64,000 nt of DNA from Pseudomonas sp. DG56-2 (GTDB taxonomy: Bacteria; Pseudomonadota; Gammaproteobacteria; Pseudomonadales; Pseudomonadaceae). Numbering within the stretch: the stretch's first letter is position 1; every line of letters starts with the position of its first letter. The position numbers and the translations under genes are program-made. The notes below the pieces were generated by a model. It searched no databases and was not told the DNA's origin. It saw only the letters and a program-made list of their open reading frames with translations. Of the stretch, positions 52,623-62,507 are shown in pieces. The stretch covers positions 753,501-817,500 of the forward strand of contig NZ_CP032311.1 of NCBI RefSeq assembly GCF_004803755.1, in the 5' to 3' direction.

Positions 52623-54185
52623 TTACAGCCCAGGTAGGCGCTGGCGAATCTGTTCGACCAGCAGGTCGAGGCTTCCGCTTTCATTGGTTTCGACGCGTTT
52701 GCTTTGCAGCAGCTCTTCGGCGCTCAGCGGGTCGCGGCTGGCTTGCTGGGCTTGTACGACTTCCAGGGTCGCATCGGACGGGTCGTCGTTGTCCGCCTGA
52801 CGCTGTGCCAACCAGCTGGCGATCACTGCCTGAGGTGCGTTGCAGTCAATAATCAGAAACGGCACGCCGGTTTCGCTGGCCACGTGGGCTGCAGCGCGAC
52901 GTTGATCCTGCTTGAGGTAAGTGGCGTCAATGACCACCGGGAAGCCGGCGCGCAGCACGGTCTCGGCCAATTGGTGCAAGCGCTGGTAGGTGGCGTGGCT
53001 GGCGTCTTCGCTATAAATGCCGGCCTTCAGTTGGCCTGCGCTGTCGCTTGCCTGTTCACCATACATGCGCTTGCGTTCCACGTCCGAGCGCAGGCGAATG
53101 GCGCCCAGTGCGTCGACCAGACGCATGGCTACGTGACTTTTGCCAACGGCAGAAACACCATGGGTGATAGCCAGGAAGCGTGAAGGAATAGCGCTGTAGC
53201 TTTCTGCCAGGTTGGCGTAGTTGCGGTAGGTGCGCAGAGTCGTGGCGCGTGCTACGGCATCGGCTCCGCTTGGCATGCTGAACAAAGCGACCTTGGCCCG
53301 CACCAGCGCACGGTAGGCTTTGTAGAAATTCAGCAGTTCCAGGCCCGCATAGTCACCCGTCAGTTCCAGATACTGGCTGATAAAGCGGCGCGACAGAGAC
53401 TTCAGGCCGCGGTCTTCCAGGTCCATTGCCAGAAACGCAGCATCGGCATAGACGTCGGTCAGGCGGAAGGGCTCGTTGAACTCGATGCAATCGAAGATCA
53501 CCACCTTGCCGTCGATCAGGGTGGCGTTGCCCAAGTGAATATCACCGTGACACTCGCGAATGAACCCTTCAGCCTTGCGCGCTTCGAGCAGGCCGTGCAG
53601 GCGCTTGAAGCTGTCCTGTGCCCAGGCTTGCAGCGCATCGAGTTGCAGCAGATCGGCCTTGTCGCTCAGGAATGGCCGGATCTGCTCGAAGTTCTGTTCC
53701 ACCGGCATCATCACGCTGTCTGGCGTGCCCAGCGGATGCTCCTCTGCAACCTTGGGGGCGCTCAGGTGGAACTCGGCGATCTGCCGGGCCATCTGGTCGA
53801 TGTGTGCGGCGGTCAGTTCACCATTGGCCTGAAGGGTGCTGAGCATCTGCTCCTGAGGGAACTGGCGCATCTTCAGGACGTACTCGATCGGTTCGCCCTC
53901 GCCGCCCAGTTGCGGCGCCTCGGCACTTCCGCAGATCGGCAACACTTCCAGATACAAACCTTCGGTCAGGCGCTGGTTGAGGCGCAGTTCCTCGGCACAG
54001 AAGTGCGCGCGCTGGGACAGCTCGGTAAAGTCGAGAAAGCCGAAGTTCATTGGCTTCTTGATCTTGTAGGCATAGTCGCCAGTCAGCAGCACCCAGGAGA
54101 TATGCGTCTCGATGAGCTGGAACTCTCTCACCGGGTGAGGGAACAGGGCGGGATTCTGTAGCGCGGTGATCAAAGCTTGGCTCAC
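52623..54185 (-). CDS. Aminoglycoside phosphotransferase-like kinase fused to P-loop ATPase
   Basis: The 520-residue protein has two parts. The N-terminal 1-330 is an APH/choline-kinase-type fold with the catalytic loop ECHGDIHLGNATLIDG (about 207-222) and the metal-binding IFDCIEF. The C-terminal 340-520 is an AAA_33/gluconokinase-like P-loop domain with Walker A HGVSAVGKSHVA and VVIDATYLKQDQR. This fusion (COG2187+COG0645) is common in proteobacteria but its substrate is unknown; resistance to aminoglycosides is not implied. It is divergent from mrcB. Confidence 0.9.
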   Translation of the reverse strand: MSQALITALQNPALFPHPVREFQLIETHISWVLLTGDYAYKIKKPMNFGFLDFTELSQRAHFCAEELRLNQRLTEGLYLEVLPICGSAEAPQLGGEGEPIEYVLKMRQFPQEQMLSTLQANGELTAAHIDQMARQIAEFHLSAPKVAEEHPLGTPDSVMMPVEQNFEQIRPFLSDKADLLQLDALQAWAQDSFKRLHGLLEARKAEGFIRECHGDIHLGNATLIDGKVVIFDCIEFNEPFRLTDVYADAAFLAMDLEDRGLKSLSRRFISQYLELTGDYAGLELLNFYKAYRALVRAKVALFSMPSGADAVARATTLRTYRNYANLAESYSAIPSRFLAITHGVSAVGKSHVAMRLVDALGAIRLRSDVERKRMYGEQASDSAGQLKAGIYSEDASHATYQRLHQLAETVLRAGFPVVIDATYLKQDQRRAAAHVASETGVPFLIIDCNAPQAVIASWLAQRQADNDDPSDATLEVVQAQQASRDPLSAEELLQSKRVETNESGSLDLLVEQIRQRLPGL

Positions 54186-54289
54186 GGGCGATCCTTCTGG
54201 GTCTTGGTGATTTCGAGTGGGCCATTATGGCGGCTAGCGAGGCTGGTGCAAACCGCCGGAGGGCGTCTGTCGATGATCAATAAAGTGCG

Positions 54290-54295
54290 TATAAT
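54290..54295 (+). promoter_or_regulatory. Consensus -10 box eight bases before the mrcB start
   Basis: TATAAT at 54290-54295, with CTGTCG 17 bases upstream as a poor -35. Transcription would begin at about 54302, two bases before the mrcB ATG, and there is no Shine-Dalgarno sequence between them. Confidence 0.6.
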
Positions 54296-54303
54296 CCGCC
54301 GCC

Positions 54304-56625
54304 ATGACTCGAACCCGATCCCCCCGTACCCCGAAAAAACGTCCGTCTGGCCGCTCCCGTGCCTGGCTGGGCTGGGCCATCAAGCTCAGCCTGGTTGGTC
54401 TTGTGGTGCTGGCCGGCGTCGCGATCTACCTCGATGCAGTGGTCCAGGAGAAGTTCTCCGGCAAGCGCTGGACGATCCCGGCCAAGGTTTACGCACGGCC
54501 ATTGGAACTGTTCGTCGGACAGAAGCTGAGCAGAAACGACTTTCTCATCGAACTCGATGCGCTGGGCTATCGCCGCGAAAGCGTGGCCAATGGTCCAGGC
54601 GCGGCTGCTGTCAACGGCAACACCGTTGATCTCAATACCCGCGGTTTCCAGTTCTATGAAGGCATGGAGCAGGCGCAAGCGGTGCGTGTGCGCTTCTCTG
54701 GCGACTACGTTGCCGGGCTAAGCTCGATCAATGGCTCCAAGCTCGACGTAGTTCGGCTGGAACCGTTGATGATCGGTGGCCTGTATCCCAAGAACCTGGA
54801 AGATCGCATTCTGATCAAGCTCGATCAGGTGCCGCCGTATCTTCTGGAAACCCTGGTTGCCGTTGAAGACCGCGACTTCTATAGCCACTTCGGCGTATCG
54901 CCGAAGTCGATCGCCCGTGCGGTCTGGGTCAACACTTCGTCGGGTGCGATGCGCCAGGGCGGCAGTACCCTGACGCAACAGTTGGTGAAGAACTTTTACC
55001 TGACCAACGAACGCAGCCTGAGCCGCAAGCTTACCGAGGCCATGATGGCCCTGCTGCTCGAGCTGCACTACGACAAGCGCGAGATCCTCGAGGCCTATCT
55101 CAATGAGGTGTTCGTCGGCCAGGATGGTCAGCGGGCGGTGCATGGTTTCGGTCTGGCCAGTCAGTTCTTCTTCAGTCAGCCGCTGTCCGAATTGAAGTTG
55201 CATCAGGTGGCGTTGCTGGTGGGCATGGTCAAGGGGCCTTCCTACTACAACCCGCGCCGTTACCCGGAGCGTGCAACGGTACGGCGTAACCTGGTACTGG
55301 ATCTGTTGGCCGAGCAGGGCGTAGCCACGCCTGAAGCCGTCGCTGCTGCGAAGAAAATGCCACTGGGTGTGACTAAGCGTGGAAGCCTGGCCGACAGTTC
55401 GTTCCCGGGTTTCCTCGATCTGGTCAAGCGCCAGTTGCGCCAGGACTATCGAGACGAAGACTTGACTGAAGAAGGCCTGCGCATCTTCACCAGTTTCGAC
55501 CCGATCCTGCAGATGAAGTCCGAATCGGCCATGGCTGACACCTTCAAGCGCCTGGCAGGTCGCAAAGGTGCGGATGAAGTCGAAGCTGCTATGGTTGTGA
55601 CCAACCCTGAAACCGGTGAGGTACAGGCGTTGATCGGTAGTCGCCAGGCAGGTTTTGCCGGTTTCAACCGGGCCATTGACGCCGTGCGGCCGATCGGCTC
55701 GCTGGTCAAGCCTGCGGTTTACCTGACGGCCCTGGAAAAGCCGAGCAAGTACACGCTTACCAGTTGGGTGCAAGATGAGCCGTTCTCGGTGAAAGGCGCA
55801 GATGGCCAGGTATGGCGACCGCAGAACTACGATCGCCGCTCCCATGGCACCATTTATCTGTACCAGGGCCTGGCTAACTCCTACAACTTGTCGACCGCCA
55901 AGCTTGGTCTGGAACTGGGCGTGCCGAATGTGCTCAAAACCATTGGTCGCCTGGGTGTAAATGTCGATTGGCCGGCGTACCCATCGATGATGCTGGGAGC
56001 TGGAGGCATGTCGCCAATGCAGGTCGCAACCATGTACCAGACCCTAGCCAACGGTGGTTTCAATACACCGATGCGCGGCATTCGCAGTGTACTGACCGCC
56101 GAAGGCGAGCCGCTCAAGCGATACCCGTTCCAAATCCAGCAGACCTTCGATCCGGGGGCCATCTACCTGGTCCAGAACGCCATGCAGCGCGTCATGCGCG
56201 AAGGTACCGGACGTTCGGTCTACAGCGTGCTGCCAAGTTCGCTGAATCTGGCGGGCAAGACCGGCACCAGTAACGATTCACGTGACAGCTGGTTTGCAGG
56301 TTTCAGCCAGGATCTGCTGGCGGTGGTCTGGCTTGGCCGTGATGACAATGGCAAGACGCCATTCACCGGTGCCACGGGTGCACTGCAGGTCTGGACCAGC
56401 TTCATGCGCAAGGCCGACCCCTTGCCGCTGGATATGCCGTTGCCTGACAACGTGGTGCAAGCCTGGATCGATCCACATTCCGGGCAGGGTTCCGACAGCA
56501 GTTGCCCAGGCGCAGTACAGATGCCGTATATTCGCGGCAGTGAGCCGCCTGCTGGTGCCCCTTGTGGCGGCACGCAGGACCCCGCCGAGTCTGTAATGGA
56601 CTGGGTTAAAGGCTGGATGAATTAA
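54304..56625 (+). CDS. mrcB: Bifunctional penicillin-binding protein 1B
   Basis: PBP1b polymerises glycan strands and cross-links them at the inner-membrane periplasmic face. The 773-residue protein has a basic cytoplasmic tail (1-22), a membrane anchor (about 23-45), the UB2H domain (about 60-150, docking LpoP/LpoB), the glycosyltransferase domain with EDRDFYSHFGV (about 194) and GGSTLTQQLVKN, and the transpeptidase domain with SLVK (catalytic Ser near 465), the SYN-type SYNLST and KTGTSND. The start has no ribosome-binding site. A probable lipoprotein cofactor gene follows. Confidence 0.98.
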   Translation: MTRTRSPRTPKKRPSGRSRAWLGWAIKLSLVGLVVLAGVAIYLDAVVQEKFSGKRWTIPAKVYARPLELFVGQKLSRNDFLIELDALGYRRESVANGPGAAAVNGNTVDLNTRGFQFYEGMEQAQAVRVRFSGDYVAGLSSINGSKLDVVRLEPLMIGGLYPKNLEDRILIKLDQVPPYLLETLVAVEDRDFYSHFGVSPKSIARAVWVNTSSGAMRQGGSTLTQQLVKNFYLTNERSLSRKLTEAMMALLLELHYDKREILEAYLNEVFVGQDGQRAVHGFGLASQFFFSQPLSELKLHQVALLVGMVKGPSYYNPRRYPERATVRRNLVLDLLAEQGVATPEAVAAAKKMPLGVTKRGSLADSSFPGFLDLVKRQLRQDYRDEDLTEEGLRIFTSFDPILQMKSESAMADTFKRLAGRKGADEVEAAMVVTNPETGEVQALIGSRQAGFAGFNRAIDAVRPIGSLVKPAVYLTALEKPSKYTLTSWVQDEPFSVKGADGQVWRPQNYDRRSHGTIYLYQGLANSYNLSTAKLGLELGVPNVLKTIGRLGVNVDWPAYPSMMLGAGGMSPMQVATMYQTLANGGFNTPMRGIRSVLTAEGEPLKRYPFQIQQTFDPGAIYLVQNAMQRVMREGTGRSVYSVLPSSLNLAGKTGTSNDSRDSWFAGFSQDLLAVVWLGRDDNGKTPFTGATGALQVWTSFMRKADPLPLDMPLPDNVVQAWIDPHSGQGSDSSCPGAVQMPYIRGSEPPAGAPCGGTQDPAESVMDWVKGWMN

Positions 56626-56647
56626 GCACTAGCAAAGAGGGTGTGAA

Positions 56648-57403
56648 GTGAACAAGTGGTTGTTTCCTGCCTTGACGGCACTGGCTTTGCTCAACGGTTG
56701 CGCCAGCGTACAACGCGGCTCAATTCCCGTGGTCGATTCGAGCACGCGCGTCTCCAACGGTGAGCGGGTCACGGCCAACCGTGGCGCTCCGGTAAATGCT
56801 GGCTCTCGCCAGGCCCAGGCCGTGCCGCAGGATTCCGGCGTCACTGTCATGGTTCCGCAAGGTGCCGGCGCAGCGCCGATTCAAACATTCCCAGCATCTA
56901 CAGCGCCGGCCTCGATCAGTACTGGCCCGATCACACCGGGGCCAAGCAGTTCGGCACCGTTTGACAGTGGTTCGACCAATGCCGGTAGCTATGTCATGCC
57001 CAGCACTACGGCACCCAGCGCTCCTAGCGGCATTCCGCGCAGTGCAGCTGCCAGCGGTGGCTTGTCGGCTGACGAGCAGCTTGATGGCCCTGTCCTAGCG
57101 CTGCTTACCACCGCTCAGCAACAGCAAGGCAGTGGTGATTACAATGGCGCATCCTCGAGCCTTGAGCGTGCCCAGCGTATTGCTCCGCGCGAGCCACAAG
57201 TGCTTTACCGTCTGGCCCAGGTGCGTTTGGCGCAGGGAGACGCTGCCCAGTCCGAGCAATTGGCTCGTCGGGCGCTGACTTACGCCAATGGTCGCCCGGA
57301 CCTGCAAGCAGGGCTTTGGGGAATTATTGCGCAGGCGCGTGAAAAACAGGGGGATTCGGCCGGTGCAGCATTGGCACGGCAGAAAGCCCAGGTGAATCTG
57401 TAA
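56648..57403 (+). CDS. TPR-containing lipoprotein (LpoP-like partner of PBP1b)
   Basis: The start is GTG at 56648. Residues 1-18 are a lipoprotein signal with lipobox LNGC. A long Pro/Ser/Thr/Ala-rich disordered stretch (about 20-140) follows, then tetratricopeptide repeats (about 145-251: LTTAQQQQGSGDYNGASSSLERAQRIAP, VLYRLAQVRLAQGD). An outer-membrane TPR lipoprotein directly after mrcB is the arrangement described for LpoP, the PBP1b activator of pseudomonads; I infer that role. Its stop overlaps the start of the next gene by one base. Confidence 0.88.
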   Translation: MNKWLFPALTALALLNGCASVQRGSIPVVDSSTRVSNGERVTANRGAPVNAGSRQAQAVPQDSGVTVMVPQGAGAAPIQTFPASTAPASISTGPITPGPSSSAPFDSGSTNAGSYVMPSTTAPSAPSGIPRSAAASGGLSADEQLDGPVLALLTTAQQQQGSGDYNGASSSLERAQRIAPREPQVLYRLAQVRLAQGDAAQSEQLARRALTYANGRPDLQAGLWGIIAQAREKQGDSAGAALARQKAQVNL

Positions 57404-57732
57404 TGGACCCGCGCATCCTCGATATTGCCGATCACCTGCTGTTGATCGAACACGAACTGCGCAATCAGGGCTGGTGGAGCGATGTATCCCCCAGCGCTCA
57501 GGCGTTGGCCAGCACTGTGCCTTTTGCCGTCGATAGCATGAACTTCGATCAGTGGTTGCAGTGGATTTTCCTGCCGAAAATGAAAGAGATCCTCGAGCGC
57601 GGCCTGGCGCTACCCAGTGCCTCCGGCATTCTGGTCATGGCTGAAACGGTTTATATCGATCGCCCGGACGAAAGCCGCGAGCTACGCAGGCTGCTAGCAG
57701 AGTTTGACCAATTGATCAGTCCATCTGCCTGA
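57403..57732 (+). CDS. YqcC family protein
   Basis: The 109-residue product is a small helical protein of the YqcC (DUF446) family, with the recognisable pattern LLLIEHELRNQGWW, PFAVDSMNFDQWLQWIFLPKM and ILVMAETV. Function unknown; in enterobacteria the gene neighbours truC, often with carbohydrate/RNA modification genes, but here it is translationally coupled (ATG overlapping TAA) to the TPR lipoprotein. A terminator follows. Confidence 0.92.
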   Translation: MDPRILDIADHLLLIEHELRNQGWWSDVSPSAQALASTVPFAVDSMNFDQWLQWIFLPKMKEILERGLALPSASGILVMAETVYIDRPDESRELRRLLAEFDQLISPSA

Positions 57733-57753
57733 ATTTCCCTCTTTTCCCCCTTG

Positions 57754-57777
57754 GAGCCACAGATTGTGGCTCTTTTT
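57754..57777 (+). terminator. Intrinsic terminator of the mrcB-yqcC unit
   Basis: GAGCCACA (57754-57761), GAT, TGTGGCTC (57765-57772), then TTTTTG. Confidence 0.88.
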
Positions 57778-57863
57778 GTTTGTATTCTTTGCTTTTCTGC
57801 TGCGCTAGCCGAAATTAGTGGTGGCAGTGCTTAGTCCTCGCTAAAAATTGGCAATAATTTTTC

Positions 57864-58154
57864 TTGACTTGCGAGCGCCGAAAAATAAGAATCCAGATTC
57901 CGCTGTAGAGGGACTGCCAGAAGCAGACCCGCTAAGCAGATCATGAGGCGCACACCCGCGCCGACCTGTTACACCCCGCAACGCGTTACCTCGCGCTGGG
58001 TGGGAAAACCCCGCAACACTCTGGGGCGCTCCCAATACTTGCTCAGTCAGTGCTGACGTAGTCGGCGATTCCGTCGCTCATGCTCTGCTTGGCAGTAAAC
58101 CTATTAAGACCCGTCCACCGTGGGCGGTATTCTGGCGTTTTAGAGGTGAACAAC
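57864..58154 (+). promoter_or_regulatory. ilvI promoter and structured leader
   Basis: TTGACT (57864-57869), 16 bases, TAAGAA (57886-57891) is a plausible promoter, preceded by the A/T hairpin AAAAATT/AATTTTT (57843-57861). The leader of about 255 bases contains nested pairing: CACCC (57972-57976) with GGGTG (57998-58002), enclosing CGCG (57982-57985) with CGCG (57992-57995), then CCCC (58009-58012) with GGGG (58023-58026). A 37-codon frame starts at ATG 57943 but is not rich in Leu, Ile or Val, so a classical attenuator peptide is not supported. The repeated CCCCGCAAC at 57974 and 58009 is notable. Confidence 0.5.
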
Positions 58155-59879
58155 GTGGAGCTTTTATCTGGCGCTGAGATGGTCGTCCGCTTTTTGCGTG
58201 ACGAAGGCGTTAAGCACATCTATGGGTACCCTGGTGGTGCTCTCCTGCATGTTTACGATGCCCTGTTCAAAGAGCCGGAAGTGAATCACATCCTGGTTCG
58301 TCACGAGCAGGCAGCAACCCATATGGCGGACGGCTATGCCCGTGCTACCGGCAAGGCCGGCGTGGTACTGGTAACTTCCGGCCCAGGCGCGACCAATGCC
58401 ATTACGGGTATTGCCACCGCGTACATGGACTCCATTCCGATGGTCATTCTGTCCGGTCAGGTGCCTAGCACTATGGTCGGTACCGACGCCTTCCAGGAAA
58501 CCGACATGATCGGTATTTCCCGGCCGATCGTGAAACACAGCTTCATGATCAAGCATGCTTCGGAAATCCCGGAGATCATGAAAAAGGCGTTTTATCTCGC
58601 CCAGTCGGGTCGTCCAGGCCCGGTGGTCGTCGATATCCCGAAAGACATGACCAATCCGGCAGAGAAGTTCGAGTACGTTTACCCGAAAAAGGTCAAGCTG
58701 CGCTCCTACAGCCCAGCCGTTCGTGGTCACTCGGGTCAAATCCGCAAGGCCGCGGAAATGCTGTTGGCGGCCAAGCGCCCGGTGGTTTACGCCGGTGGCG
58801 GCGTGATTCTCGGTGGTGGCTCTGCTGCCCTGACCGAAGTTGCGCAAATGCTCAATCTGCCGGTTACCAATACCTTGATGGGCCTGGGTGGCTATCCGGG
58901 TACCGATCGCCAGTTCCTCGGCATGCTGGGTATGCACGGCAGCTACACCGCGAACCTCGCCATGCACCACGCCGATGTGATTTTTGCGGTGGGTGCACGC
59001 TTTGACGACCGCGTTGTCAACGGCCCAGCCAAGTTCTGCCCGAACGCCAAGGTTATCCACATCGATATCGACCCGGCGTCGATCTCCAAGACCATCAAGG
59101 CCGACGTGCCGATTGTGGGTCCGGTCGATAGCGTGCTGACCGAAATGGTCGCCATCTTGCGCGAAATTGGCGAGCAGCCGGAAAAAGCTGCCATGGATGC
59201 CTGGTGGAAGCAGATCGAAGAGTGGCGTGGTGACCGCGACATGTTCCCTTATGAAAAGGGCGACGGTAATGTCATCAAGCCGCAGACGGTGATCGAGACC
59301 TTGTGTGAAGTGACCAAAGGCGATGCCTTCGTTACCTCGGACGTCGGTCAGCACCAGATGTTCGCAGCGCAGTACTACCGCTTCAACAAGCCTAATCGCT
59401 GGATCAACTCCGGTGGCCTGGGCACCATGGGCTTCGGTTTCCCGGCGGCCATGGGTATCAAGCTGAACTTCCCGGATCAGGACGTTGCCTGTGTGACCGG
59501 TGAAGGCAGTATCCAGATGAACATTCAGGAGCTGTCGACCTGCCTGCAGTACGACCTGCCGGTAAAAATCGTCAACCTGAACAACGGCGTATTGGGTATG
59601 GTCCGCCAGTGGCAGGACATGGCCTACAACAGCCGTCATTCGCACTCCTATATGGAATCGCTGCCTGACTTCGTCAAGCTGGCTGAAGCCTATGGTCACG
59701 TGGGCATTCGCATCACCAGCCTGAAGGATCTCAAGCCCAAGCTCGAAGAAGCGTTCGCCATGAAAGACCGCCTGGTGTTTATCGACATCCAGGTCGACAA
59801 CAGCGAACACGTCTACCCGATGCAGATCAAAGACGGCTCTATGCGCGACATGTGGCTGAGCAAGACGGAGCGTACCTAA
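58155..59879 (+). CDS. ilvI: Acetolactate synthase large (catalytic) subunit
   Basis: Together with IlvH it condenses two pyruvates (or pyruvate and 2-oxobutyrate), the first common step to Val, Leu and Ile. The GTG at 58155 with AGAGGTG upstream gives the expected N terminus ([13 protein letters not shown]) and 574 residues; an upstream in-frame ATG at 58080 extends into unconserved leader. The active-site Glu lies in [14 protein letters not shown], the FAD region in GARFDDRVV, and the ThDP/Mg motif in [12 protein letters not shown]...IVNLNN. ilvH follows after two bases. Confidence 0.97.
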   Translation: MELLSGAEMVVRFLRDEGVKHIYGYPGGALLHVYDALFKEPEVNHILVRHEQAATHMADGYARATGKAGVVLVTSGPGATNAITGIATAYMDSIPMVILSGQVPSTMVGTDAFQETDMIGISRPIVKHSFMIKHASEIPEIMKKAFYLAQSGRPGPVVVDIPKDMTNPAEKFEYVYPKKVKLRSYSPAVRGHSGQIRKAAEMLLAAKRPVVYAGGGVILGGGSAALTEVAQMLNLPVTNTLMGLGGYPGTDRQFLGMLGMHGSYTANLAMHHADVIFAVGARFDDRVVNGPAKFCPNAKVIHIDIDPASISKTIKADVPIVGPVDSVLTEMVAILREIGEQPEKAAMDAWWKQIEEWRGDRDMFPYEKGDGNVIKPQTVIETLCEVTKGDAFVTSDVGQHQMFAAQYYRFNKPNRWINSGGLGTMGFGFPAAMGIKLNFPDQDVACVTGEGSIQMNIQELSTCLQYDLPVKIVNLNNGVLGMVRQWQDMAYNSRHSHSYMESLPDFVKLAEAYGHVGIRITSLKDLKPKLEEAFAMKDRLVFIDIQVDNSEHVYPMQIKDGSMRDMWLSKTERT

Positions 59880-59881
59880 TC

Positions 59882-60373
59882 ATGCGGCACATTATTTCCC
59901 TGCTGTTGGAAAACGAACCCGGTGCCCTGTCTCGCGTCGTTGGTCTGTTCTCGCAGCGTAACTACAACATCGAAAGCCTGACTGTAGCGCCTACCGAAGA
60001 CCCGACCTTGTCGCGTCTGACGTTGACCACAGTCGGTCATGATGAGGTGATCGAGCAGATCACCAAAAACCTGAACAAGCTGGTTGAAGTCGTCAAGCTG
60101 GTCGACCTCTCGGAAAGCGCGCACATCGAACGTGAACTGATGCTGGTAAAGATCAAGGCCACGGGTGCACAGCGCGCCGAGATCAAGCGCACCACCGATA
60201 TCTATCGTGGGCAGATCGTCGATGTCAGCAGCAGCGTCTACACCGTGCAGTTGACTGGCGCCAGCGACAAGCTTGACAGCTTTATTCAGGCCATCGGTAC
60301 CGCGTCCATTCTCGAAACAGTGCGCAGTGGCGTCACCGGCATTGCCCGTGGCGACAAAGTGCTCAGCATCTAA
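59882..60373 (+). CDS. ilvH: Acetolactate synthase small (regulatory) subunit
   Basis: IlvH activates the catalytic subunit and confers valine feedback inhibition. The ATG at 59882 gives 163 residues. An N-terminal ACT domain (1-75) begins HIISLLLENEPGALSRVVGLF and carries NYNIESLTV; the C-terminal domain runs from about 80. The start is only two bases after the ilvI stop, so translation is coupled. ilvC follows after 50 bases. Confidence 0.98.
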   Translation: MRHIISLLLENEPGALSRVVGLFSQRNYNIESLTVAPTEDPTLSRLTLTTVGHDEVIEQITKNLNKLVEVVKLVDLSESAHIERELMLVKIKATGAQRAEIKRTTDIYRGQIVDVSSSVYTVQLTGASDKLDSFIQAIGTASILETVRSGVTGIARGDKVLSI

Positions 60374-60411
60374 ATCAAAAAATTAGCTATGGCCTTATCG
60401 GGCCGAGATAA

Positions 60412-61440
<1,029 letters not shown>

Positions 61441-61458
61441 TCTTGTCCTGATGCGATG

Positions 61459-61484
61459 AAAACGCGGCTTCGGCCGCGTTTTTT
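61459..61484 (+). terminator. Intrinsic terminator of ilvIHC
   Basis: AAAACGCGGC (61459-61468), TTCG, GCCGCGTTTT (61473-61482), then TT. Canonical and UUCG-capped. Confidence 0.9.
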
Positions 61485-61586
61485 CGTTTAGACGGTCAGC
61501 TTCTGGTATAAAGCTTCATCGTCTGCTGTCGAACCCTCGTCGCAGACATCTGTCGAAACTTTCCACACCGTTGCAAGGTAATGTCC

Positions 61587-62444
61587 ATGAGCGAACGTCC
61601 CGAAGAGCCGAACAAGGCCTCTGACGCCGAAAGCCTGCTACCGATCGATGAGCATGTTGAAGAAGGGCATGACGCCGAAGGACGCAAGGTTCGGCATCGC
61701 GGCATCTATCTACTGCCCAACCTGTTCACCACCGCGAACCTGTTCGCCGGTTTTTACTCCATCATCAACTCCATGAGTGCCCAGGCTGCCCTGAGTGCTG
61801 GTGATCCACGCGAAGCGAGTAAGTATTTTGCGTTTGCCGCTATCGCAATCTTCGTCGCCATGGTGCTCGACGGCCTTGATGGTCGCGTTGCCCGCATGAC
61901 CAACACCCAAAGTGCCTTCGGCGCCGAGTACGACTCGCTGTCGGACATGGTCGCGTTCGGGGTTGCTCCAGCATTGCTGGCATTCGGCTGGGCGCTGGGT
62001 GACATGGGCAAGGTCGGCTGGATGGTTGCCTTCATCTATGTTGCGGGTGCGGCGCTTCGACTGGCTCGCTTCAACACCCAGGTGGGTAAGGCCGACAAGC
62101 GCTACTTTATCGGTCTGGCCAGTCCGGCTGCAGCCGGCGTGGTCGCGGGCACTGTATGGGCTTTCAGCGACTACGGTATCCAGGGCTCCAAGTTGTCGTT
62201 CCTGGTTGCACTGCTGGTTGCGGCGGCAGGCATGCTGATGGTCAGCAATATTAAGTACAACAGCTTCAAGGAGCTGGATCTCAAGGGGCGTGTACCGTTC
62301 GTAGCGATCCTGGCAGTGGTGCTGGTGTTCGCTGTAGTCTTCAGTGATCCACCGCGCATTCTGCTGCTGGTGTTCCTTGGCTATGCGGCATCCGGCCCGG
62401 TGCAGTACTTGCTGCGTATTCGTCGCCGGAAAAACATCGAGTGA
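61587..62444 (+). CDS. pssA: CDP-diacylglycerol-serine O-phosphatidyltransferase
   Basis: PssA makes phosphatidylserine, the precursor of phosphatidylethanolamine, in the inner membrane. AAGG at 61575 is correctly spaced for ATG 61587 (MSERPEEPNKASD, 285 residues) and too close for ATG 61581. The CDP-alcohol phosphotransferase signature DG-x2-AR-x8-G-x3-D-x3-D is present as DGRVAR...G...D...D (about 95-117). About eight membrane helices follow a 45-residue hydrophilic N terminus. This is the integral-membrane (Bacillus-type) enzyme, not the E. coli type. Confidence 0.95.
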   Translation: MSERPEEPNKASDAESLLPIDEHVEEGHDAEGRKVRHRGIYLLPNLFTTANLFAGFYSIINSMSAQAALSAGDPREASKYFAFAAIAIFVAMVLDGLDGRVARMTNTQSAFGAEYDSLSDMVAFGVAPALLAFGWALGDMGKVGWMVAFIYVAGAALRLARFNTQVGKADKRYFIGLASPAAAGVVAGTVWAFSDYGIQGSKLSFLVALLVAAAGMLMVSNIKYNSFKELDLKGRVPFVAILAVVLVFAVVFSDPPRILLLVFLGYAASGPVQYLLRIRRRKNIE

Positions 62445-62458
62445 TGTAATTTCGCTCT

Positions 62459-62504
62459 GGCTCCGTAGTCTACTGGTGCATCAGTCCTCCAGTTCTACGG
62501 AGCC
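62459..62504 (+). promoter_or_regulatory. Hairpin sequestering the msrP ribosome-binding site
   Basis: GGCTCCGTAG (62459-62468) is the exact inverse complement of CTACGGAGCC (62495-62504), with a second stem ACTGG/CCAGT inside (62472-62476, 62489-62493). The Shine-Dalgarno GGAG (62499-62502), five bases before the msrP ATG at 62508, is wholly inside the stem and pairs with CTCC at 62461-62464. Confidence 0.7.
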
Positions 62505-62507
62505 TTC

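Noticed and set aside
52623..54185. Aminoglycoside resistance gene
   Set aside because: The phosphotransferase domain belongs to a chromosomal fusion family of unknown substrate, not to APH resistance enzymes.
57841..58035. 64-codon minus-strand frame in the ilvI leader
   Set aside because: As a protein it has no good SD; kept only as a finding about a possible RNA element.
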